NCBI GenBank assembly: GCA_900539775.1
Contig: UQDL01000001.1
Span: forward strand, 62,001 to 126,000
Direction: 5' to 3'
Length of the DNA stretch: 64,000 bases
DNA from: an uncultured Anaerotruncus sp.
Lineage (GTDB): Bacteria > Bacillota > Clostridia > Oscillospirales > Acutalibacteraceae
Shown here: positions 17,976 to 24,474 of the stretch, one piece after another
Position numbering within the stretch: the stretch's first letter is position 1
How the letters are laid out: each line of letters opens with the position of its first letter
Position numbers and translations under genes: made by a program
Notes under the pieces: generated by a model
The model's input: the letters and a program-made list of their open reading frames with translations, nothing else
What the model was told of the DNA's origin: nothing
Database searches by the model: none

Positions 17976-18689
17976 ATGAAAAGCAACGCAGCAACTTTTA
18001 AGTTTGCTTTAAAAAAATCGTTGCCCATTTTATTCGGTTATCTTTTTTTGGCTTCGGCATTTGGTATTATGCTCTATAAAGCAGGATATAATTGGATGTG
18101 GGCAATTATTATTTCCGTAATTGTTTATGCCGGCTCGGGGCAGTTTTTGCTTGTGTCGCTTATAGAATCCGGTGCGGATCTTGCCACCACGGCAATGATG
18201 ACGGTTTTTATAAACACCAGGCATATGTTTTACGGGCTTTCGTATATAGATAAGTTTAAGGCGGGCGGATGGCGCTATCCTTTTATGATTTTCACGCTCA
18301 CAGATGAAACTTATTCCGTTAATTCATCAATTTTGGCCGTGCCGAAAAATGTTGATGAGGCAAAGGCAAGATTCATAATAGGCGAGCTTGATCATCTTTA
18401 TTGGATCCTCGGCTCCGTGCTCGGATCATTGCTCGGCCAGCTTATTCCGCTTGATTTCACCGGCATTGATTTTTCCATGACGGCTCTTTTCGTTGTTATT
18501 TTCATTGATTTGATACGCAATCAAAAAGGCAGATCGGGAATTATCGGCATGCTCGGTATCTTTTGCGGAATACTTTGCCTTGTGATTTTCGGCGCAGATA
18601 AATTTTTGCTGCCGTCTCTTATATTAACAGTGGTGCTGCTTTCTTCGTTTAAAAGATATTTCGGCGCAGAAAGGAGCATAAAAAAATGA
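17976..18689 (+). CDS. azlC: AzlC family branched-chain amino acid exporter, large subunit
   Basis: A 237-residue membrane protein with about seven hydrophobic segments. The AzlC signature is visible: LFGYLFLASAFGIM near the N terminus, YAGSGQFLLVSLI, and INTRHMFYGLSYI. With AzlD it forms a permease associated with efflux of branched-chain amino acids and analogues in Bacillus. The ATG follows GAGAGGGA. The stop overlaps azlD by 4 bases (ATGA), so the two are coupled. Confidence 0.92.
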   Translation: MKSNAATFKFALKKSLPILFGYLFLASAFGIMLYKAGYNWMWAIIISVIVYAGSGQFLLVSLIESGADLATTAMMTVFINTRHMFYGLSYIDKFKAGGWRYPFMIFTLTDETYSVNSSILAVPKNVDEAKARFIIGELDHLYWILGSVLGSLLGQLIPLDFTGIDFSMTALFVVIFIDLIRNQKGRSGIIGMLGIFCGILCLVIFGADKFLLPSLILTVVLLSSFKRYFGAERSIKK

Positions 18690-19015
18690 CTCATACTCAT
18701 CTTTTTGCAATGATTGTTGTTGCAGGTATATGCACTTTTGCAACAAGGCTTTTTCCGTTTGCGCTTTTCGGCGGCAAAAAAGAAGTGCCTAAGTTTATAA
18801 AATATTTGGGCGCTGTTTTGCCCGTTGCAATTCTTGGAATTTTAATCGTTTATTGCCTTCGTGATTTTGAAAAGGGCAATCTGAATTTTATTTTGCCGCA
18901 GCTGATTGCCGTTGCACTCACTGCCGGGATTCATCTTTGGCGAAAAAACACTCTGCTCAGCATAGCCGTCGGCACGGTAACATATATGCTGCTGATTCAT
19001 TTCGTGTTTGTGTAG
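18686..19015 (+). CDS. azlD: AzlD family branched-chain amino acid exporter, small subunit
   Basis: A 109-residue protein with four membrane helices and the AzlD pattern ICTFATRLFPFALF, PKFIKYLGAVLPVAILGIL and a C-terminal hydrophobic helix. It partners AzlC and overlaps its stop codon by 4 bases. A terminator follows at 19061-19087. Confidence 0.9.
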   Translation: MTHTHLFAMIVVAGICTFATRLFPFALFGGKKEVPKFIKYLGAVLPVAILGILIVYCLRDFEKGNLNFILPQLIAVALTAGIHLWRKNTLLSIAVGTVTYMLLIHFVFV

Positions 19016-19060
19016 TTATATCGGGGGACAATTCCCGACAGCTTAGGTAAAATATTTAAA

Positions 19061-19087
19061 CGGGAGGAGCAATAATCGCTCCTCCCG
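19061..19087 (+). terminator. Terminator of azlCD
   Basis: Ten-base perfect stem cgggaggagc (19061-19070) with gctcctcccg (19078-19087), followed by ttttgtt. It also marks the left border of the RHS island. Confidence 0.85.
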
Positions 19088-19110
19088 TTTTGTTGTATTC
19101 AAATATTATA

Positions 19111-19280
19111 TTAGCTTTCGGCGCGCAAAAGGCATGCCTTAGATTTGCTTTGAAAGCAGACCCGCTCGGTTATATTTCCGTTTGTGTAGGAATATGTTAC
19201 CCTTTGATTTTCGTTTCCATTATATCGCTTTTCCGTTTGGCGGTCAAACTTATCATACGAAAACTCAACCGTGTCTCCTT
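19111..19280 (-). pseudogene. RHS core fragment A, scrambled
   Basis: Read on the minus strand this gives GDTVEFSYDKFDRQTEKRY, then YTNGNITE, then a frame-shifted copy of the SKQTYG region, and a stop at 19111. All pieces occur in the large RHS gene (24475-30951), but at different places: about 26260-26350, 25626-25661 and 26355-26375. So this is a mosaic of rejoined RHS repeats, not a simple truncated copy. There is no start codon or ribosome site, and a stop lies just upstream, so it is not expressed alone. Confidence 0.75.
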
Positions 19281-19345
19281 TGCGGCTTTAATTTTTAGGA
19301 TTTGTTAAATGAAATTTTTTCACCATTTATTATTAAACAATAATC
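19236..19345. repeat. 110-bp duplicated junction, copy A
   Basis: 107 of 110 bases match copy B at 22300-22409. Each copy joins a piece of RHS core to the last codons and stop of a membrane-protein gene, so both ends of a recombination junction are duplicated. Differences are at three positions only. Confidence 0.85.
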
Positions 19346-19927
19346 GTCTATAGACCCATAAACGGTATCATATAAAAATATGTGTTTTACTTTGCCATTG
19401 CCGGTTTCAAGATCGCTAATAACAAAATTTTTAACGCCTTCATTTTTATTATTGAAAACCACTAATGAATCTTCATCCGTTTCAATTAACACACCTGTGA
19501 TATAATAATCTTTTGTTTTTTTAACATTATAGACATCAATACCGCCTTTTGCTGCAACTGTATTTGATACCCTTTTAAATGAAAAGCTACGCAAAATTTC
19601 ATATCTATCTCCGGATTTCAATATAAAATCCTGACCTAAATTGTGGTTATTTGTTTTATAAATAATCATGCATGATTCTTGACCCTCAACCACATCCACA
19701 ATTTCCTCAGAATGAGAGAATTTGAATGCACTTTCCGGCGTTTTGAATTTTGCAATGTGGTTTATTACAGGATTTGAGACAACCGAAAAAACAATCATCA
19801 GGCAAGCAAAAAGCGCAAAAGCAACCGGGATTTTTCCTTTTCTTTTTTTGACTGTTTTTTCGGCAACAAGCACAGAAATAAGAATAGAAATTGCAATCAA
19901 AAACATATAAATAAGTTTAGAAACCAA
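19295..19927 (-). CDS. Membrane-anchored protein of unknown function, RHS-island paralogue 1
   Basis: A 210-residue protein with two N-terminal hydrophobic segments (about 3-21 and 33-52) separated by a basic loop (KKRKGK), then a soluble domain of about 155 residues. It shares FK(T)PxSxFKF, EEIVDVVEG, ESCM, LKSGD and an identical 17-residue C terminus (DDYCLIINGEKISFNKS) with the gene at 22359-22997. It starts with TTG at 19927, supported by AAAGGAGTGA 6 bases upstream; the next ATG has no such site. I recognise no family. Its place among small genes downstream of the RHS toxin suggests immunity or accessory function, which is inference. Confidence 0.7.
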   Translation of the reverse strand: MVSKLIYMFLIAISILISVLVAEKTVKKRKGKIPVAFALFACLMIVFSVVSNPVINHIAKFKTPESAFKFSHSEEIVDVVEGQESCMIIYKTNNHNLGQDFILKSGDRYEILRSFSFKRVSNTVAAKGGIDVYNVKKTKDYYITGVLIETDEDSLVVFNNKNEGVKNFVISDLETGNGKVKHIFLYDTVYGSIDDYCLIINGEKISFNKS

Positions 19928-19988
19928 CTAAATCACTCCTTTTAATAGCCGCGCACAGTGATTTTTATTTTTTTTGCAAAAAAACAAA

Positions 19989-20735
19989 TCAAGTGTTCCG
20001 TATCGAATATTTGATATTTTGCTCTTTTGCATAAGCCTCTGCCGCAGAACCGGGCATCACTGCCAAAGTGATTTCATCGGGATAAACAAATATGTTGTGA
20101 TTCGGAAGCTCCGTAACACTTGCAGGAACAACAATTTCTTTTAAAGCGGATTGATAGCCGAAAACATTGCCGCTTATTTTTGTTACGGAATCGGGTATAG
20201 TGTATTTTGTTTCTGTTTTTCCCTCCGGGTAAGCGATAATTTCCGATTTATCCTTGTTGAAAAGCACACCGTCAACATCGCAGTATTTACCGTTTTCATC
20301 ATCAACCGTAATACTTTGCAAAGCACTGCAACGGAAAAACACATCGTTGCCGATTTGAGTTACGGATTCTGGGATATTAACGGATTTTAGCGCACTGCAA
20401 CGATAAAACGCCACGTTTTCAATAACTTCCAAGCCAAACGGCAAATGAATTTCGCTCATATCGGTTTGACCGTAAAACGCCTCTTCGCCGATTACTTTTA
20501 CCGGCTTGCCGTTTATGGTTTCGGGAACAGATACGGCAGGTTCGCTTTTGCTGTATCCCGTGATTTTAACATATGCGTCGCAAACCTCATATTCAAAGCC
20601 GTTTGCCGCTGCTTCTTGTGCAGAAGAAACAGCGGTGTTTTTTGATTGTTGCGTATTATCTAAGTTTTTCTCACAACCGCACAACATTAAGCACAGGCAT
20701 GCGATTAAAACATATACAAGTCGTTTACTTTTCAT
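19989..20735 (-). CDS. BspA-type leucine-rich repeat lipoprotein
   Basis: A 248-residue lipoprotein: the signal peptide ends in LMLCGC (lipobox cysteine near residue 22), followed by a Ser/Gln-rich linker and about four BspA-like leucine-rich repeats (IPESVTQIGNDVFFRCSAL, IPDSVTKISGNVFGYQSAL, plus two degenerate). Such proteins sit on the outer face of the membrane and bind proteins or host surfaces. The ATG at 20735 is chosen since it starts the lipoprotein signal; GGTGGA lies upstream. It is one of the string of genes downstream of the RHS gene. Confidence 0.85.
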   Translation of the reverse strand: MKSKRLVYVLIACLCLMLCGCEKNLDNTQQSKNTAVSSAQEAAANGFEYEVCDAYVKITGYSKSEPAVSVPETINGKPVKVIGEEAFYGQTDMSEIHLPFGLEVIENVAFYRCSALKSVNIPESVTQIGNDVFFRCSALQSITVDDENGKYCDVDGVLFNKDKSEIIAYPEGKTETKYTIPDSVTKISGNVFGYQSALKEIVVPASVTELPNHNIFVYPDEITLAVMPGSAAEAYAKEQNIKYSIRNT

Positions 20736-20772
20736 AAAATCCACCACTGATTTGCTTATCATAACAAAGCAA

Positions 20773-21675
20773 CTATTTTGTTACAACATCAACAATTTGA
20801 TTTTCTGTATCGTATGTTATTTCTATTTTTTCGTTTAATTCGTTCATAACATATTGCAGGGTTTCGCTGTCCGTATAATATTCACCGTTTGAATAATACA
20901 TATTATACGGGCCACCGCCCGTGCAATTTGCAAGCAGGTTGTTTTTCTTATTGCGCTTGTTGCAAAGGCTGTTGGCAGCCGTGTCAAGCACATAGGTTTC
21001 ACCGTTTACAGATATGCGAATTTTGCTTTTATTCTTTTTATTTATGCTTGCGCCGCAAGAAGTAAGAATTTCCAAAAGCGGCAGCTCGGCATTATAATAA
21101 TGAGTTTTTACGGTTTTGCCGCTTGCGGCAGGCTCACCGTTTATTTTCAAAGCACATTGCCGGGTTTTATATTTTTCCGCATACTTCGCCTGCGAATAAA
21201 GGGTGCAATCCGCTTCATCCCCGACGGTAAAAAAATATGTGCCGTTATCTGTTTTTATCCAAATCGAGAGCGGAACATACGGCGCCTCAAAAGCAGCGAA
21301 TTGCCGCACATTTTCATTCACGCCGTTTTCGGCAAGGTGATTTTGAAGTGTTTCGCCTTTGAACAGGCCAACATACTCATCCGTAATTTCCACGGCTAAA
21401 GTACTGTATGTAACATACCGATTAACGTCTTGCGGATAATTGAAAGCTTTTGAAGACACTTTTGCTATGTCGGCAAACGAGTTGTTTTCAAGCAAGCCGT
21501 CAAACTCATCGCTGCCGATTTTATAGATTGTAAATTCAGCTTCCGAAGAAGCCGTTTGAGAATTATTCATTGTGCTTGTTTCCTTTGCGTCGGTTGTGTT
21601 CACATCGGAATGCGCACAGCCGCCGAGCAGGAAAACACACAGCATTAAAACGGCAATAATTTTGCTTTTTCTCAT
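20773..21675 (-). CDS. Lipoprotein of unknown function
   Basis: A 300-residue lipoprotein with signal MRKSKIIAVLMLCVFLLGGC (lipobox LGGC), a Ser/Thr-rich linker, and an external domain of about 250 residues. The C-terminal part (ISVNGETYVLDTAAN ... ITYDTENQIVDVVTK) is reminiscent of copper-amine-oxidase-N or stalk domains, without firm support. The ATG at 21675 follows AGAGG by 10 bases; an in-frame TTG two codons earlier is less likely. It lies 37 bases upstream of the leucine-rich repeat lipoprotein in the same direction. Confidence 0.7.
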   Translation of the reverse strand: MRKSKIIAVLMLCVFLLGGCAHSDVNTTDAKETSTMNNSQTASSEAEFTIYKIGSDEFDGLLENNSFADIAKVSSKAFNYPQDVNRYVTYSTLAVEITDEYVGLFKGETLQNHLAENGVNENVRQFAAFEAPYVPLSIWIKTDNGTYFFTVGDEADCTLYSQAKYAEKYKTRQCALKINGEPAASGKTVKTHYYNAELPLLEILTSCGASINKKNKSKIRISVNGETYVLDTAANSLCNKRNKKNNLLANCTGGGPYNMYYSNGEYYTDSETLQYVMNELNEKIEITYDTENQIVDVVTK

Positions 21676-21722
21676 AAGCAATATACCTCTAATCGGTTTA
21701 AACGGAATTGTTTTTTAATAAC

Positions 21723-22191
21723 CTATAATATGAAAACATCGTTCTCATCCGCTTCTTGCAGCAAATTCAAAAGATTTTGCAAATCGTTTTGGCATTCCTC
21801 GCTTATGCTTTCGGAGAATAATTCCACACATAGTTTTTTGCCAAAAGGCGATTTTGAAGCAGTTGTTATAACCCATGAAGCAGAAACAGGGTAATAACCG
21901 GCTTCTCCGTCATGTGACCTGACGCACAGTATTGAGCCCTCTTTTTGAAGTTCAAAACACACCAAGCAACAGTAGCCCTTTTCAATCGGCAATCTGCTTT
22001 TTGAATACTCGTTTCGGATTTCGTTTATCCAACCGAGACCGATTTTAACCCCGTAATCATATTTGGTGCACAACGAATAAAAAGCCTTGATTATTTCCGT
22101 GCCTTCAATATATTTTTTTGTATTCGCTCAATATTTGATTTTCATATTTTGTAACCAGTGACTTTTTATCTGCGGTATATTTAAACTTCAT
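21723..22191 (-). pseudogene. Frameshifted small gene, probable immunity gene
   Basis: From ATG at 22191 the frame reads MKFKYTADKKSLVTKYENQ and on to EYKKIY, then meets a stop at 22105. The break is at a run of seven A's (minus strand; plus-strand t-run 22113-22119). Dropping one A joins it to KKYIEGTEIIKAFYSLCTKYDYG and an open frame to 21723, giving about 155 residues. So the gene is split by one base in a homopolymer, either a true phase-variable or inactivating change or a sequencing error. The second part alone could start only from TTG at 22073 without a ribosome site. No family recognised. It starts 30 bases after a stray RHS tail, the usual place for an immunity gene. Confidence 0.65.
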
Positions 22192-22221
22192 TAAATAATT
22201 TTCCAAAGAATATTTATACTT

Positions 22222-22342
22222 TTATCTGCTTGCCCGACTATCATCGGCGGCATATATTTCTTTTGAGCCGATATATTCGTTTTCCGGGCGCCGGCGGGCT
22301 TTGGCGGTCAAACTTATCATACGAAAACTCAACCGTGTCGCC
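22222..22342 (-). pseudogene. RHS core fragment B with orphan C-terminal tail
   Basis: Minus strand: GDTVEFSYDKFDRQ identical in sequence to the RHS core (22342 down to 22300), after which the DNA differs from the RHS gene. In a second frame the new part reads RRPENEYIGSKEIYAADDS and stops at 22222. This looks like the last codons of a lost toxin tail joined to RHS sequence. The following gene (22191) would then be its immunity gene. No start or ribosome site is present. Confidence 0.6.
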
Positions 22343-22409
22343 GTTGCGGCTTTAATTTTTAGGATTTGTTAAAAGAAATTTTTTCACCATTTATTATTAA
22401 ACAATAATC
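22300..22409. repeat. 110-bp duplicated junction, copy B
   Basis: Partner of 19236-19345 (107/110 identical). It spans the RHS core piece and the 3' end of the gene at 22359-22997. Confidence 0.85.
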
Positions 22410-22997
22410 ATCGCTAAAATCATTGAATGTACTGTAAAATAAAATGTCTTTTTGTTTTTTTTCGTTGCCCAAAACAAGCGTATCTCCAATAGCTGTGTAT
22501 TGAAACACTTGATTATCATTGCCTGTAACAGTTAGGCTTTTGCCTCCTTCTACACTAATATCGCCTACAACATAATAATCATTTGTTCTTCTAACATTAT
22601 CAATATTGCAAATACCATACTTACCTACTGAAGAGGCAACTTTTTTTGTTGGAAAAATATATGGTGATTTATACTCATCGCCTGATTTCAAATAATAATC
22701 CAGCCCATAACTGTCTTTATCTTTTCTAAACACAACCATGCAAGATTCGTCGCCCTCAACCACATCCACAATTTCCTCAGTATGATTAAATTTAAATATG
22801 CTTTGAGGGGTTTTAAAATCGGTAACAAGATTTATAAATGCCGTGCAGCCATAAGAAACAACAATAGCCGAAATAAAGAACAGCATTACTGAAACAACAA
22901 ATCTGATTCCCTTTTTTCGGATTTTTTTATTAGCATAAAAAGTACTTACGGAAAACAGCAATATTGTGATGATAGTACACATAAATTTAACAAACAT
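22359..22997 (-). CDS. Membrane-anchored protein of unknown function, RHS-island paralogue 2
   Basis: A 212-residue paralogue of the gene at 19295-19927, with the same plan: two hydrophobic segments (about 4-20 and 32-52), then a soluble domain with FKTPQSIFKF, EEIVDVVEGDESCMVV, LKSGDEY and the identical 17-residue C terminus. Middle parts differ strongly, so the copies are old except at the shared 3' end. The ATG at 22997 is chosen for GGAGGG 5 bases upstream; a longer in-frame start at 23057 is not supported. Candidate immunity or accessory protein by context only. Confidence 0.7.
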   Translation of the reverse strand: MFVKFMCTIITILLFSVSTFYANKKIRKKGIRFVVSVMLFFISAIVVSYGCTAFINLVTDFKTPQSIFKFNHTEEIVDVVEGDESCMVVFRKDKDSYGLDYYLKSGDEYKSPYIFPTKKVASSVGKYGICNIDNVRRTNDYYVVGDISVEGGKSLTVTGNDNQVFQYTAIGDTLVLGNEKKQKDILFYSTFNDFSDDYCLIINGEKISFNKS

Positions 22998-23087
22998 ATT
23001 CCGCCCTCCAATCAATAACCGTATGCGGGTTACCGGGATAATGCGCAGTGATACCACAGCAGCGATATTTGCCGGTAAAAATTATTC

Positions 23088-23243
23088 TTAAACGAATTGC
23101 GGTTTTATCCATATCGAAGAAAGTTGTCCGTTATCAATCACTGCAACGGAATTTTGGGCAAACTCTACGGCCTTGCTTTCAATGCTGCAATTCGGATTAC
23201 CGATACAAACCCATCCTGTTTTAGAAATTATCTTCCGCCCCAT
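23088..23243 (-). CDS. Possible 51-residue protein or gene remnant
   Basis: A small frame from ATG at 23243, inside the end of the gene at 23228-23680, to a stop at 23088. It reads MGRKIISKTGWVCIGNPNCS and then an ordinary mixed sequence ending SIWIKPQFV. Amino acid composition looks coding, but there is no ribosome site; it may be made by coupling (16-base overlap) or be the tail of a lost toxin or immunity gene. Confidence 0.3.
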   Translation of the reverse strand: MGRKIISKTGWVCIGNPNCSIESKAVEFAQNSVAVIDNGQLSSIWIKPQFV

Positions 23244-23680
23244 TTAGTCATATCATCATCCACTTCAAGCGATTCGCAGGCTATAGTCATCCAATCGCCG
23301 TTTAAAAATCCAATATATATTTCAATGAATTTTTGATCTGAAAGAAGCGGGCAAAATTCGTTAACATTAGGCTCTTTTTCTTTCAATTCACGCAGTCTTG
23401 GAATAAGAGTTTGTTCTTCTTCCTTAACAAATTGAACATCATATATATTTATTGTTGTGTCATTGTCACCCCAAAAATCGCAGCATATGCCTTCAAAGCC
23501 GATTATATTGTTGAATTTGATTTCATATTTATTTTTCTGTTGACCATATTTTCCTAAATAAACACTAATTGAATTGCCGCGATTCCGCTTCCATTCATAA
23601 CTCATATTTACAAACCAATCATCATGCATGTAAAAATTGGGCGAGTTAATTATTTGTGCATTTGAATAATCTATTTTCAT
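23228..23680 (-). CDS. Small cytosolic protein, candidate immunity protein
   Basis: A 150-residue soluble acidic protein starting MKIDYSNAQIINSPNFYMHDD, with many aromatic residues and beta-strand patterns (SISVYLGKYGQ, IGFEGICCDFWG, INIYDVQF) and a C-terminal acidic stretch. It has no signal or membrane segment. GAGGAT lies 4 bases before the ATG. I recognise no family. Size, acidity and position four genes from an RHS toxin are typical of immunity proteins. It starts 9 bases after the small membrane peptide gene at 23690-23818. Confidence 0.6.
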   Translation of the reverse strand: MKIDYSNAQIINSPNFYMHDDWFVNMSYEWKRNRGNSISVYLGKYGQQKNKYEIKFNNIIGFEGICCDFWGDNDTTINIYDVQFVKEEEQTLIPRLRELKEKEPNVNEFCPLLSDQKFIEIYIGFLNGDWMTIACESLEVDDDMTKWGGR

Positions 23681-23689
23681 TTTTATCCT

Positions 23690-23818
23690 CTAAACATCCT
23701 CTTTTGCCTCATCTATAATAGGACCGGGAAGAATTATAAACATAAGAATATGCCCACCGAAAAATATTATAAAACCGAGGACTGTGCATATTTTCATGAT
23801 AGTTTCAAGCTTTTTCAT
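23690..23818 (-). CDS. 42-residue single-span membrane peptide
   Basis: A short gene with a strong ribosome site (GAGGAGG, 10 bases before the ATG at 23818). The product MKKLETIMKICTVLGFIIFF continues with GGHILMFIILPGP and ends IIDEAKEDV: one membrane helix with a charged C-terminal tail. It ends 9 bases before the start of the next gene. No family recognised. Given the strong translation signal and tight packing it is likely real. Confidence 0.6.
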   Translation of the reverse strand: MKKLETIMKICTVLGFIIFFGGHILMFIILPGPIIDEAKEDV

Positions 23819-23896
23819 GCTATGCCGCCTCCTCTTCAACATATCGGTGGGTTGTTAGTTAATAAAAATTGCATTTGCCGTGTTGCATTACAAATA

Positions 23897-24442
23897 TCAT
23901 CCGCGGGGTGAAGCGTTGATTTTCCAAAGCCTCAAATAGCGCCTTTCTTTTTCCGTCATAAATGCAAGCTCGGAAATATCGCTTATTTTTGCGTAAGCGA
24001 AACCGTCCTCAAATCCGTATTCATCAATTATTTTAAATTTGCATTCATCATCGCCGACGCTTTCGGGGAAACCGATAATATTATAATCGTCGTTTTCCAA
24101 AAGCTTAACCGAAACGATTTCTTTTCTGCCGAGTGCCGTTTCCAAAAGAGATTGCATAATACGATCGTCGTCAATATCCTTTGATATATCGGCATAATCG
24201 TCCCGATCGCAAAGCTTTTTGATTTTTTCGATATATTTTGTTTCGGTTTGAATTTGCGAAATTCTGTTGACGGAATATGCAACAACGCCGATTTGATCGC
24301 CGTTTATCGAAAATGCGCGGAAAGCAAACATATCATCGCTTAGCGCAACAATGTTTCCCACCTGAAACACATCCGTTTCACCGTCTGTATAAAACTCGGC
24401 AAATTTTTGTGTTTTGTAAAGTTCTTTTAAAATACTGATCAT
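23897..24442 (-). CDS. Small cytosolic protein directly downstream of the RHS toxin, candidate cognate immunity protein
   Basis: A 181-residue acidic soluble protein starting MISILKELYKTQKFAEFYTD. Its middle has DVFQVGNIVALSDDMFAFRAFS and QIGVVAYSVNRI, a beta-barrel-like half followed by a second half with ENDDYNIIGFPESVGDDECKF. It could be two copies of one small fold. GGAGGATAATCAC precedes the ATG. It starts 32 bases after the stop of the RHS gene, the standard position of the immunity gene that protects the cell from the toxin's C-terminal domain. No known Imm family is recognised with confidence. Confidence 0.65.
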   Translation of the reverse strand: MISILKELYKTQKFAEFYTDGETDVFQVGNIVALSDDMFAFRAFSINGDQIGVVAYSVNRISQIQTETKYIEKIKKLCDRDDYADISKDIDDDRIMQSLLETALGRKEIVSVKLLENDDYNIIGFPESVGDDECKFKIIDEYGFEDGFAYAKISDISELAFMTEKERRYLRLWKINASPRG

Positions 24443-24474
24443 GTGATTATCCTCCAGTTAAATATTACAATAAA

